Origin: Flavobacterium jejuense
GTDB taxonomy: Bacteria; Bacteroidota; Bacteroidia; Flavobacteriales; Flavobacteriaceae
Length of the DNA: 64,000 nt
NCBI RefSeq assembly: GCF_006491595.2
Contig: NZ_VEVQ02000009.1
Span: 153,179-217,178, forward strand
Direction of reading: 5' to 3'
Both the position numbers and the translations under genes were made by a program. Shown here one piece after another: positions 54,371 through 62,402 of the stretch. The notes beneath the pieces were generated by a model that saw nothing but the letters and a program-made list of their open reading frames with translations, did no database searches and had not been told where the DNA came from. Each line of letters opens with the position of its first letter. Positions within the stretch are counted from its first letter, which is position 1.

Positions 54371-54874
54371 ATGAAACATATCTTTATTTACTTTATGTTC
54401 TTCTTTTCTATAACTTCCAAAAGTCAAGTAGTAGATAAGTTAACTTTTGATACCCTCAAAATAGAATTAATAAATTTTTTAAGTTCTAAAAAAGATACCA
54501 ATAAGTCATCAATAGAAAGACTTAAGAATAATGAGAGTGAATTTAATTTAAGGGGATTGTTTAATAATAGACGAGAAGGAGAATTAATAAATGGATTATA
54601 TAGTTTTTCTATTTTTGGTTCTCACACAAAAGGATATTTTGTTATTGTTGAGAATAATTCTTACACCATATTAGATTTATCTACTAGAGAAGGCTTAGAT
54701 AAATCAATAAAAGATGTACTAGATTTTTCTGAAAGAAGTAAATATTGTGTTTCTATTTCTAGTGATATAGTCTCTCGATTAATTACGGTATATTATAACA
54801 TAAATAAATATCCTTTGGCAGGTATTGATCTTAATTGTGAAAGAGGGGTTTCAACCACAGATGATTTACCCTAG
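54371..54874 (+). CDS. Uncharacterised secreted protein
   Basis: This 167-residue protein has a signal peptide (MKHIFIYFMFFFSITSKSQ) and a mixed alpha/beta mature part (LYSFSIFGSHTKGYFVIVENNSYTILDLS). The family is not recognised. It lies 79 nt after the DUF6263-like gene. Confidence 0.55.
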   Translation: MKHIFIYFMFFFSITSKSQVVDKLTFDTLKIELINFLSSKKDTNKSSIERLKNNESEFNLRGLFNNRREGELINGLYSFSIFGSHTKGYFVIVENNSYTILDLSTREGLDKSIKDVLDFSERSKYCVSISSDIVSRLITVYYNINKYPLAGIDLNCERGVSTTDDLP

Positions 54875-54932
54875 AAATACAATGTAAATTGGACTCACAA
54901 TCCGTGCCAACAAACAAAATCAAATTAAAACT

Positions 54933-54957
54933 AAACCACTCTTAGCAGTGGTTTTTT
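54933..54957 (+). terminator. Terminator before the second 21-bp array
   Basis: Stem AAACCACT / AGTGGTTT with loop CTTAGC, followed by a T-run. Confidence 0.8.
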
Positions 54958-55020
54958 TACTGATAAAAATAAAAAAATAAGAACTATCCGAGAAGTTATG
55001 CTAATTAGTACTTAAATTGA

Positions 55021-55158
55021 GTATTTGAGCTATTTTATTTAGTATTTGCACTACTTTATTTAGCATTTGCGCTATTTTATTTAGTATTTGTACTATTTTA
55101 TTTAGCGTTTGTACTATTTATTTTAGTTTTTTCGCTATTTAATTTAGTATTTGTACCG
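55021..55158. repeat. Second 21-bp tandem array, about 6.5 units
   Basis: Six full units at 55021-55146 begin GTATTTG or a variant (GCATTTG, GCGTTTG) and carry a CTATTTTATTTA-like end. A partial seventh follows (GTATTTGTACCG). There are no indels between units. The array lies between two terminators in a convergent gap, just like the array at 4240-4659. Confidence 0.85.
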
Positions 55159-55178
55159 TTAGCGCATTCAATCACAAA

Positions 55179-55207
55179 AAAACCTCGTTCATCACAAACG
55201 AGGTTTT
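55179..55207 (-). terminator. Terminator after pepD
   Basis: Stem AAAACCTCGTT / AACGAGGTTTT with a 7-nt loop. The minus strand continues into a T-run. Confidence 0.85.
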
Positions 55208-55223
55208 ATGCTATTCACTAAGT

Positions 55224-55251
55224 ACTATGGACTAATCACTATGGACTAATT
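55224..55251. repeat. 14-bp direct repeat at the pepD stop codon
   Basis: ACTATGGACTAATC is followed at once by ACTATGGACTAATT. The second copy runs into the pepD stop. On the minus strand the sequence contains GTGATTAGT, also the core of the heptamer repeat at 58394. Confidence 0.6.
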
Positions 55252-56716
55252 ACTTTTTCACAGGAATATTCTCTAAAATCTCCAACACAAATTTCCAATA
55301 CTTTTGAGCCGAAGCAATACTTGCTCTTTCATCTGGACTGTGTGCTCCTTTGATGGTTGGTCCAAAAGAAATCATGTCCATATCTGGGTAATTGGTTCCT
55401 AAAATACCACATTCTAATCCAGCATGACATGCAACAACATCCGCTTTTTTACCGTTTTGTTTTTCGTAAATAGAAGATAAAACATTTAAAATTTCTGAAT
55501 TCGCGTTTGGTGTCCAACCTGGATAACTTCCTGAAAATTCTACTTCGCAACCCATTAATTCAAAAGCTGAACGTAAGGCATTTGCCAAGTCAAATTTAGC
55601 CGTTTCAACAGAAGAACGAGTCAAACATTGAATGCTTAATTTTCCTTCACCAACAGTCACTTTTGCAATATTATTTGAAGTTTCTACCAAATCAGCAAAA
55701 TCAGCACTCATTCTATAAACACCATTATGAGCGGTGTATAAAGCACGAACTAAATAATACTGAGCCATCGGTGGCATCACTTTTTTAGGAGTCGTAGCCG
55801 ATTTTTCAATTACAATTTGAAGATTCGGTTCAGTGGTTTTTAATTCGGTTTTAATTTCATTGATAACCGCTTGCATGTCGTATACAAAAGCTTCATCGTA
55901 AACATTAGCAATAATTACTTCCGCTACACTCTCTCTAGGAATAGCATTGCGAAGACTTCCTCCTTTTATAGAAGCGATTTGTAGTCCAAAATCATCAAAA
56001 CCATCAAATAACAAACGATTCATGATCTTGTTTGCATTTCCTAAACCTTTATGAATATCCATTCCAGAATGACCACCACTTAGTCCCTTTACAGTAATAG
56101 TATATCCTACTGAAGATTCTGGTACGTCTTCCTCGTCATATTCGGCTACAGCCGTAACATCAACTCCGCCAGCACAACCGATGTCGATTTCGTCATCTTC
56201 TTCTGTATCTAAATTTAAAAGTATTTCACCCTCTAACATACCTCCTTGTAAACCCATTGCTCCTGTCATACCTGTTTCTTCATCAATAGTAAACAAAGCT
56301 TCAATAGCAGGATGCGGAATATCCGTACTTTCTAAAATAGCCATAATTGTCGCTACTCCTAGTCCGTTATCTGCTCCAAGGGTAGTTCCTTTTGCACGAA
56401 CCCAATCCCCATCGACATACATTTCGATGCCTTGTGTATCAAAATCAAAATCGGTATCATTATTTTTTTGGTGTACCATATCTAAATGCGATTGCATCAC
56501 TATGGTTTTTCTATCTTCCATTCCAGCAGTAGCTGGTTTCTTTATAATCACATTACCTACTTCGTCATTCACAACCGCTAAATCTAGTTTTTTAGCAAAA
56601 TCATTCATGAAAGCAATCACACGTTCTTCTTTTTTAGAAGGTCGTGGTACAGCATTTAAATCGGCAAATTTGTTCCAAAGTGCTTTTGGTTCAAGGTTTC
56701 TTACTTCTTGGCTCAT
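55250..56716 (-). CDS. pepD: Aminoacyl-histidine dipeptidase (M20 family)
   Basis: This 488-residue enzyme is a zinc dipeptidase of the M20C group that cleaves Xaa-His and other dipeptides. Seen: the metal site in QSHLDMVHQKN (His and Asp), GADNGLGVATIMA, catalytic and metal acids in TIDEETGMTGAMGL, GCAGGVD, and the C-terminal CHAGLECG and ISFGPTIKGAHSPDER segments. There is no signal peptide. It has its own terminator. Confidence 0.95.
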   Translation of the reverse strand: MSQEVRNLEPKALWNKFADLNAVPRPSKKEERVIAFMNDFAKKLDLAVVNDEVGNVIIKKPATAGMEDRKTIVMQSHLDMVHQKNNDTDFDFDTQGIEMYVDGDWVRAKGTTLGADNGLGVATIMAILESTDIPHPAIEALFTIDEETGMTGAMGLQGGMLEGEILLNLDTEEDDEIDIGCAGGVDVTAVAEYDEEDVPESSVGYTITVKGLSGGHSGMDIHKGLGNANKIMNRLLFDGFDDFGLQIASIKGGSLRNAIPRESVAEVIIANVYDEAFVYDMQAVINEIKTELKTTEPNLQIVIEKSATTPKKVMPPMAQYYLVRALYTAHNGVYRMSADFADLVETSNNIAKVTVGEGKLSIQCLTRSSVETAKFDLANALRSAFELMGCEVEFSGSYPGWTPNANSEILNVLSSIYEKQNGKKADVVACHAGLECGILGTNYPDMDMISFGPTIKGAHSPDERASIASAQKYWKFVLEILENIPVKK

Positions 56717-56760
56717 ATATTTATTTCTAGTTTTTATTTTTTTTTAATATTAATGTTATT

Positions 56761-57054
56761 TTACTTAGAATATTTTTTAGGATTCATTGAAGTATTAAAA
56801 ACCGACATGATATAAATTGTCTTATCTAGTTCATCGACAAAATAAAGAATTATGAAAGGAAATATTTTCATAGGTAATCCATGATAATCTTTATATCTTA
56901 TTTGGTAATTTGAAAAATCGGTTAAAGATTGAATTGTCTTATCAACTATTTCATAAAAATAATCTCCTAAACCAATCTTCTTAAATTCATAATAATCAAT
57001 AGCATCTTGAATATCTGAAATTGCTCTTGGTTCAATTACGATAGCATATTTCAT
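56761..57054 (-). CDS. RelE/ParE-type toxin
   Basis: This 97-residue protein has the RelE/ParE fold pattern: an N-terminal EPRAISDIQDAIDYYEFKKIGLGDYFYEIVDKTIQSL helical pair, then central strands (MKIFPFIILYFVDELDKTIYIMSVFNTSMNPKKY). Its start lies 2 nt after the antitoxin stop. Toxins of this type cut mRNA or poison gyrase. The usual Arg of the VFHxxRNPxxW end is Met here (NTSMNPKKY), so activity may be altered. Confidence 0.85.
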   Translation of the reverse strand: MKYAIVIEPRAISDIQDAIDYYEFKKIGLGDYFYEIVDKTIQSLTDFSNYQIRYKDYHGLPMKIFPFIILYFVDELDKTIYIMSVFNTSMNPKKYSK

Positions 57055-57056
57055 TC

Positions 57057-57263
57057 TTAAGATTTCAAACGAATTTTCTTTTTAGCTTCTTCCCACGAAA
57101 CAAAATCTTCTTTTTTGGAAGAAACTCTTCTTTCATCTAGAATACTTTTCATTTCGTCGGAAATTAAAAACTCATTCTCAACTGTTTCATAATTAAATTT
57201 CTCAATTAATTTCATAAAGAAACCTAACTCATTATCTGGAATATTTAAAGTTACTTTTGTCAT
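57057..57263 (-). CDS. Antitoxin of the RelE/ParE pair
   Basis: This 68-residue acidic and basic mixed protein (MTKVTLNIPDNELGFFMKLIEKFNYETVENEFLISDEM ... WEEAKKKIRLKS) lies directly upstream of the toxin. The N-terminal beta strand plus helix suits a ribbon-helix-helix-like DNA-binding part, and the C-terminal tail would bind the toxin. It probably represses the operon. Confidence 0.75.
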   Translation of the reverse strand: MTKVTLNIPDNELGFFMKLIEKFNYETVENEFLISDEMKSILDERRVSSKKEDFVSWEEAKKKIRLKS

Positions 57264-57312
57264 GAATAAATTAATTTAATTACAAATTTACGAAAAAAGA
57301 AATCTGCTATTC

Positions 57313-57320
57313 TATATTTG
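57313..57320 (+). promoter_or_regulatory. -7 promoter element TATATTTG
   Basis: An exact TAnnTTTG match lies 21 nt before the GTG at 57342. It rules out an in-frame TTG at 57318, which lies inside the element, as the DUF3810 start. Confidence 0.55.
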
Positions 57321-57341
57321 TATTATTTTTATAAAAAAACT

Positions 57342-58400
57342 GTGAACAGAAAATACATTTTACCTTTACTTTTACTCCTACAAATCGTCATTGTAAAAAC
57401 ATTGTCTTTATTTCCACAATTTGTTGAAAATTGGTATTCCAAAGGGTTGTATCCCAAAATTGCTTTTGTTTCAAGAAAATTATTCGGTTGGATTCCTTTT
57501 TCTACAGGAGATATTATGTATTTTATTCTTATTTTCTTTTTGCTGCGATGGATTTGGAACCATAGAAAAGGATTTTTTAAAAATTGGAAAACAAATGGAT
57601 TGGCTATCTTGAGTTGGTTTTCTGTTTTCTATTTCTGCTTTAATTTGCTTTGGGGAATGAATTACTACAGAGTTCCTTTACATGAAAAATTAGCTATTAA
57701 AAAAGAATATTCTTTGGAACAATTAGAAGCTTTTACTACAAAAATGATTGCTAAAACCAATGCTTTACAAATGCAAATTACAGGTAATGATTCTTTAGCA
57801 GTAGAAATTCCTTATACTGAAAAAGAAATATTCCATTTGGCTTTAAAAGGCTATCAGCATTTACCTCAAAACTTACAAGAATTTCAATACAAAAATAAAA
57901 GCATTAAGGCCTCTTTATTCAGTTATCCTTTAAGTTACATGGGTTTTGGAGGCTATTTGAATCCGTTTACTAATGAATCTCAGGTGAATGTATTAAAACC
58001 AAAATACAATTGTCCAATGACGACTTGTCACGAAATGGCACATCAAACAGGCATTGGCAGTGAAAGTGAATGCAATTTCATTGGATTTATTGCTGCTATT
58101 AAAAATGAAGATATTTATTTCCAATATTCAGCTTATAATTTTATTACGCGTTATTGTTTAGGTAACTTGGAAAAAATAGAAGAAGGGAAAAGCAAACTTT
58201 ATTTTGAAAAAATCAATAAAGGAGTTATTAAAAACTTTGATGAAAATGAAGCTTTTTGGGAAAGTTACCACACACCTATTGATACTTTCTTCGAATATTT
58301 TTACGATAATTTTCTAAAACTAAACCAACAAAAAGACGGTTTAGAAAGTTATAGTAAATTTGTAGGTTTGATGATTGGGTATGAAGAGTTGAGTGATTAG
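57342..58400 (+). CDS. DUF3810 membrane protein with HEMAH motif
   Basis: This 352-residue protein starts at GTG. It has about three N-terminal membrane helices (near residues 5-22, 45-65 and 85-105), then a large domain with TTCHEMAHQTGIGSESECNF. HEMAH fits HExxH, and a downstream ESE could give the third zinc ligand, so a membrane metallopeptidase is plausible; the family is of unknown function. The stop codon lies within a heptamer repeat. Confidence 0.85.
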   Translation: MNRKYILPLLLLLQIVIVKTLSLFPQFVENWYSKGLYPKIAFVSRKLFGWIPFSTGDIMYFILIFFLLRWIWNHRKGFFKNWKTNGLAILSWFSVFYFCFNLLWGMNYYRVPLHEKLAIKKEYSLEQLEAFTTKMIAKTNALQMQITGNDSLAVEIPYTEKEIFHLALKGYQHLPQNLQEFQYKNKSIKASLFSYPLSYMGFGGYLNPFTNESQVNVLKPKYNCPMTTCHEMAHQTGIGSESECNFIGFIAAIKNEDIYFQYSAYNFITRYCLGNLEKIEEGKSKLYFEKINKGVIKNFDENEAFWESYHTPIDTFFEYFYDNFLKLNQQKDGLESYSKFVGLMIGYEELSD

Positions 58401-58424
58401 TGATTAGTGATTAGTGATTAGTGA
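58394..58424. repeat. Heptamer tandem repeat TGATTAG at the DUF3810 stop codon
   Basis: Four consecutive TGATTAG units plus TGA. The gene's TAG stop is inside the first unit. Gain or loss of a unit would not change the protein, because the stop comes first. Confidence 0.8.
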
Positions 58425-58535
58425 AATTTACATTTTTTTTATAAGTAATAATACATTTAATCCACAAGGAAGTAAAATGGAATTGCGTATTTACCTTTAT
58501 TAACTATCTTACAGCCAATACCATTCAAAAAAAAA

Positions 58536-59636
58536 TTACTCAAAAGTCACTTGAGGAGAAAAATTCAATTCTTCAATTACTTTTATATTTTGAGTATCTA
58601 TTAATTCGTACACTTTAACTTTTAAAATAGTTGCGTTTATGGTTCTTTTTTCATCAAAATAAGCATATTGAACCAAATACTTTTTGTTATCCCTTTCTAA
58701 ATATTTAAAATCTTTTGAAAAGACTACACTTTCATTTATTTGTTCCTCTATCTTTTCCAAATGATTTCCGTTATTATCATATATTTCTAAAGAAACATTA
58801 TTAGGAGCATAACCAACAGATGTTAAATACTGTTTCTTATTTAAAAAAATTGTTTCATTCTTTAAAGTAACAGGCCTTTTTTCATCATTCTCACTAAAAT
58901 TTTCTATCTCAAAAGAATTTAAAGCATTGATAATTTCTGGAGTAACTAATTTATGTTCTTTACAAAAACTGCCTTCATATTTTGGTGCAGTATAATTAGA
59001 ATAATTTATTGTAATACTTTTACCTTCATGCAAATACTTATTTTTAAAAGTAAAGAAAGTGATTCCTTTCAATTTCCAGTTTTCAAAATCTCTTGATACA
59101 GATAAAAATTCATATTTATTTTTAAACAAAATGATGTCTATGTCTCTATTAAATTGCCATTTTAAATAATATTCTTTTTTCTGACTATCATAAATAAAGC
59201 AATCTAAATAAGGGTCTCGCAAAGAACCTTCTGATCTAAAAATAAACAAATGTTTACTATTTGCTTCTATATTATCGATTTGGTAAACTTGATAAATGCC
59301 ATAATAGTCAATACCTTCAAAATAATTGTTCGTTTTCTCATCTTTTGCAAAATGGAATCCACTAAGGGTTTGCTGATTGGTTTCTTTTAATTCGATATTA
59401 CTTTTTGTTGGTTTAAATGGTTCTAGTACTGTATAGAGGTTTGAATTAGAAATACCTTCTTTTAACAACTCTATTAAACTTTTATCTTCTGTAGTAATAC
59501 TGTTTGATGAAACAATAGTATCTTCCATATTTTCTACATTTATTTCTTGAGAAACTGTATCCTGATTAGTATTCTTTTCTTTACAAGAAAGTAAGAGTAA
59601 TAAACCAATAGCAAAAAATACACTTTTAAATTTCAT
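58536..59636 (-). CDS. Uncharacterised lipoprotein
   Basis: This 366-residue protein has lipobox LLLLSC (C18), a low-complexity Asn/Ser/Thr/Glu linker (about 20-50) and a beta-rich body (YFEGIDYYGIYQVYQIDNIEANSKHLFIFRSEGSLRDPYLDCFIYD). The family is not recognised. It lies 19 nt after the NADH dehydrogenase gene and may be co-transcribed with it. Confidence 0.65.
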   Translation of the reverse strand: MKFKSVFFAIGLLLLLSCKEKNTNQDTVSQEINVENMEDTIVSSNSITTEDKSLIELLKEGISNSNLYTVLEPFKPTKSNIELKETNQQTLSGFHFAKDEKTNNYFEGIDYYGIYQVYQIDNIEANSKHLFIFRSEGSLRDPYLDCFIYDSQKKEYYLKWQFNRDIDIILFKNKYEFLSVSRDFENWKLKGITFFTFKNKYLHEGKSITINYSNYTAPKYEGSFCKEHKLVTPEIINALNSFEIENFSENDEKRPVTLKNETIFLNKKQYLTSVGYAPNNVSLEIYDNNGNHLEKIEEQINESVVFSKDFKYLERDNKKYLVQYAYFDEKRTINATILKVKVYELIDTQNIKVIEELNFSPQVTFE

Positions 59637-59655
59637 CTGTTTTTTATTAAATTAA

Positions 59656-60960
59656 CTAAATCTCATCACTAGTAAAACTTACTACTTGTTTCTTTTTATA
59701 AGGTCGAATGATTAGTCTTGCTTCTCTATCAAAACGAATGTAATTATACACCCAATTTAAAAACACAACCGCTTTATTTTTAAACCCTATTAAGGAAAAT
59801 AAGTGAACAAACATCCATACAAACCAGGCAAAAACACCACTAAAATGATAATTTGGTAAATCTACAACAGCCTTGTTACGACCAATCGTTGCCATAGAAC
59901 CTTTGTCTTTATATGCAAAGGGTTTCATGTCTTTTTTAGCTAATAGTCTAGCAAAATTATCTGCAAGATGCTTTCCTTGTTGGATGGCAGGCTGTGCCAT
60001 CATAGGGTGACCTTGTGGGTAATTTTCTAATGACATGGAAGCAATATCACCCACAGCAAATATATTCTCATAGTCTTCCACTTGATTATAAGCATTCACT
60101 TTTACTCTATCAGCTCTAGCAATTAAAGAATTGATATCTAATCCATTTACTAAAGCACCTTGAACACCTGCTGTCCAAATTACAGTAGCACTGTCAAAAG
60201 TTAAATCAGAATTGGTTGTTACTGTTCGACTATCATATCCTGTAACACGAACGTTTTTCCATACACTTACTCCTAATTTTACTAAAAATTTTTCTGCTTT
60301 GGTCGAAGCATTTTCACTCATGGTATTTAAGATCCGATCGCCACTTTGAATCAAATTGATTTCCATCTTGCGAATATCTAAATCAGGATAATCTTTAGGT
60401 AAAATGGCTTTTTTCATTTCTGCTAAAGCTCCAGCTAATTCAACACCTGTTGGACCACCACCTACTAAGACAAAATTCATTAAACTATGCCTTTCTTCAA
60501 TATCATTAGTTAAAAGTGCTTGTTCAAAGTTTTCTAGAATCAAACTACGAATGTTTAGCGATTGCGGAATGGTTTTCATAGCCATACAATTACGTTCCAT
60601 TTCTTTGTTGCCAAAAAAATTAGTTTTTGAGCCTGTTGCCAAAACCAAATAATCATATTTTAGTTCACCAATATCGGCAATAATTTTATTGTTTTTCGAA
60701 TCAATTTCTTTAACTTCCGCTAAACGAAAATAAAAATCATTATGCTCCTGAACTACTTTACGTATCGGATAAGCAATAGAATCGGGTTCAAGACCACCAG
60801 TTGCAACTTGATACATTAAAGGTTGAAAATTGTGATAATTATGCTTGTCTAATAATACGACTTGAACTTTTTTATTTCTTAGTTTTTTGGCCAAAGCAAT
60901 GCCTGCAAATCCACCTCCTATGATTACAATTCTAGGAAAACTACTGCGAGGTATATTCAT
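59656..60960 (-). CDS. ndh: Type II NADH dehydrogenase (NDH-2)
   Basis: This 434-residue single-subunit FAD enzyme passes electrons from NADH to quinone without pumping. Seen: the FAD Rossmann motif GGGFAG (15-20) followed by LDKHNYHNFQPLMYQVATGGLEP, a second nucleotide fold GGGPTGVELAGALAEM (near 167-182), the FAD-binding VFAVGDIA, and the quinone-side MMAQPAIQQGKHLADNFARLL. A C-terminal hydrophobic stretch (VFAWFVWMFVHLFSLIGFKNKAVVFLNWVYNYI) anchors it to the inner membrane. Confidence 0.92.
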   Translation of the reverse strand: MNIPRSSFPRIVIIGGGFAGIALAKKLRNKKVQVVLLDKHNYHNFQPLMYQVATGGLEPDSIAYPIRKVVQEHNDFYFRLAEVKEIDSKNNKIIADIGELKYDYLVLATGSKTNFFGNKEMERNCMAMKTIPQSLNIRSLILENFEQALLTNDIEERHSLMNFVLVGGGPTGVELAGALAEMKKAILPKDYPDLDIRKMEINLIQSGDRILNTMSENASTKAEKFLVKLGVSVWKNVRVTGYDSRTVTTNSDLTFDSATVIWTAGVQGALVNGLDINSLIARADRVKVNAYNQVEDYENIFAVGDIASMSLENYPQGHPMMAQPAIQQGKHLADNFARLLAKKDMKPFAYKDKGSMATIGRNKAVVDLPNYHFSGVFAWFVWMFVHLFSLIGFKNKAVVFLNWVYNYIRFDREARLIIRPYKKKQVVSFTSDEI

Positions 60961-60985
60961 TTTTTAAGATACTTAAATTGTATTT

Positions 60986-60993
60986 CAAAGATA
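60986..60993 (-). promoter_or_regulatory. -7 promoter element TATCTTTG for ndh
   Basis: An exact TAnnTTTG match on the minus strand lies 25 nt before the ATG. Confidence 0.5.
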
Positions 60994-61091
60994 GTAAATT
61001 AATGTGGCAATTTTATAATGAGTCATTATGGTAATTTTGAATCTAAATACTGCTATTATTGACAATTGAAATTGATTTTTGTGATTGACAT

Positions 61092-61245
61092 TGAAATCCT
61101 AGCCCTGATAGCAGTGAAAATCTTTTTTTACAAATTTTACTAATTTTGTTGAAGGACAAAACGACCATCGGAAGTTCTTGTGCTTCTTAGAAAAATGTAA
61201 AATTGTAAAAAAAATTGTAACGAATAGCAGGAAGTAGCTACTTAT
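61092..61245 (+). ncRNA. Structured RNA element upstream of the ECF sigma gene
   Basis: No ORF is present, but the sequence folds strongly. The outer stem pairs TAGC (61100-61103) with GCTA (61237-61240) and CCTG (61104-61107) with CAGG (61228-61231). The inner 17-bp stem pairs 61123-61140 with 61197-61213, with a single A bulge. The apex holds TTTTGT/ACAAAA with loop TGAAGG and a GAAG/CTTC hairpin. A GATTTTTG element (7 of 8 to TAnnTTTG) at 61074-61081 could start transcription just before it. The ATG of the sigma factor follows 5 nt after the element. From memory, sequences with TAGCCCTGAT and AGCAGGAA flanks recur in flavobacterial genomes, so it may be a dispersed element. The strand is assumed. 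Confidence 0.55.
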
Positions 61246-61250
61246 AGATT

Positions 61251-61745
61251 ATGAATCCAACATCGGAAGAAAATTTTGTAAAACAATTACAGGAAAATCA
61301 GAATATAATCCACAAAATTTGTCGGTTATATACTACTGATGAGGATGCGCATAAAGACTTATTTCAGGAAATTACCATACAATTATGGAAAGCATTCCCG
61401 AAATTTAGAGGAGATTCTAAGTTTACCACTTGGGCCTATCGAGTAGGTTTAAATACAGCCATCACTTTATATCGAAAGAAGAAAAAAACACTTACAACTA
61501 TTGAATTTGATAGTACTTTTCATAAAGTAAAACAAGATGATTACAATTATGAAGAAGAGGAGCAATTAAAATTGTTATATAGTGCTATTAGTGAATTAAA
61601 TGATATTGAAAAAGCACTAGTTTTTTTATATCTGGAAGACAAAGATTATGCAGAAATTTCAGAAACACTAGGAATTAGTGAAGTGAATGCAAGAGTAAAA
61701 ATGAACCGAGTAAAAGGAAAATTAAAAAAAATATTAAATCCGTAA
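61251..61745 (+). CDS. ECF-type RNA polymerase sigma factor
   Basis: This 164-residue protein has sigma region 2 (about 12-75; DLFQEITIQLWKAFPKFRGDSKFTTWAYRVGLNTAI) and region 4 (about 105-160; LEDKDYAEISETLGISEVNARVKMNRVKGKLKKIL). It lacks regions 1 and 3, as expected for an extracytoplasmic-function factor. The next gene, 3 nt later, is a membrane protein that could be its anti-sigma partner. Confidence 0.93.
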   Translation: MNPTSEENFVKQLQENQNIIHKICRLYTTDEDAHKDLFQEITIQLWKAFPKFRGDSKFTTWAYRVGLNTAITLYRKKKKTLTTIEFDSTFHKVKQDDYNYEEEEQLKLLYSAISELNDIEKALVFLYLEDKDYAEISETLGISEVNARVKMNRVKGKLKKILNP

Positions 61746-61748
61746 TCA

Positions 61749-62390
61749 ATGGATGAATTAGAAATATTAAAAAAAGATTGGAAAAAAAGAGAACATTCTT
61801 TTAACCAACTTTCAGAAACCGACATCTATAAGATGCTTCATAAAAGATCTTCCTCTATTGTGAAGTGGATTTTAATTATAAGCATTTTAGAAATTTTGTT
61901 ATGGCTTAGTTTGAGTTTTTTAACAACAGATGAAAATTATTTTAAGACTCTTGAAATTTATCACTTGAGTAAGGTAATACCAGTGATAACTATCATAAAT
62001 TATGGAATTATGATTTTCTTCATTTTTCTATTTTATAAAAACTTTAAAAACATTAACACTACTGAAACAGTAAAAAAATTAATGCAATCTATCCTAAAAA
62101 CAAGAAAAACTGTAAAATATTATGTTTGGTATAATTTAATGATGTCATTTATATCATTTGTATTAGTCTTTACATTTCAATTTAAATATGATCCAAATTT
62201 AAATGAAGTCATAGAAAAAGCCACTCAAAATGTAAATCCTAATGTATTTTACATTATTTTATTTGCAGCTTATATTGTTTGCGCTATGATAATTATTGGT
62301 ATCATCTGGCTTTTCTATAAGTTGCTTTATGGTATTTTATTAAAAAGATTAAACAATAATTACAAAGAATTAGAAAAATTAGATCTTTAA
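61749..62390 (+). CDS. Four-helix membrane protein, possible anti-sigma partner
   Basis: This 213-residue protein has a soluble N-terminus of about 35 residues (MDELEILKKDWKKREHSFNQLSETDIYKML), then membrane helices near 37-58, 75-97, 123-145 and 165-190. The cytoplasmic N-terminal segment followed by membrane helices, and the position right after a sigma gene, suggest regulation of the sigma factor. No ZAS zinc motif is visible, so this is inference. Confidence 0.7.
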   Translation: MDELEILKKDWKKREHSFNQLSETDIYKMLHKRSSSIVKWILIISILEILLWLSLSFLTTDENYFKTLEIYHLSKVIPVITIINYGIMIFFIFLFYKNFKNINTTETVKKLMQSILKTRKTVKYYVWYNLMMSFISFVLVFTFQFKYDPNLNEVIEKATQNVNPNVFYIILFAAYIVCAMIIIGIIWLFYKLLYGILLKRLNNNYKELEKLDL

Positions 62391-62402
62391 ATTATAACTC
62401 TT

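Noticed and set aside
57318..57341. TTG start for the DUF3810 gene
   Set aside because: The TTG forms the end of the -7 element TATATTTG, so it cannot be in the mRNA.
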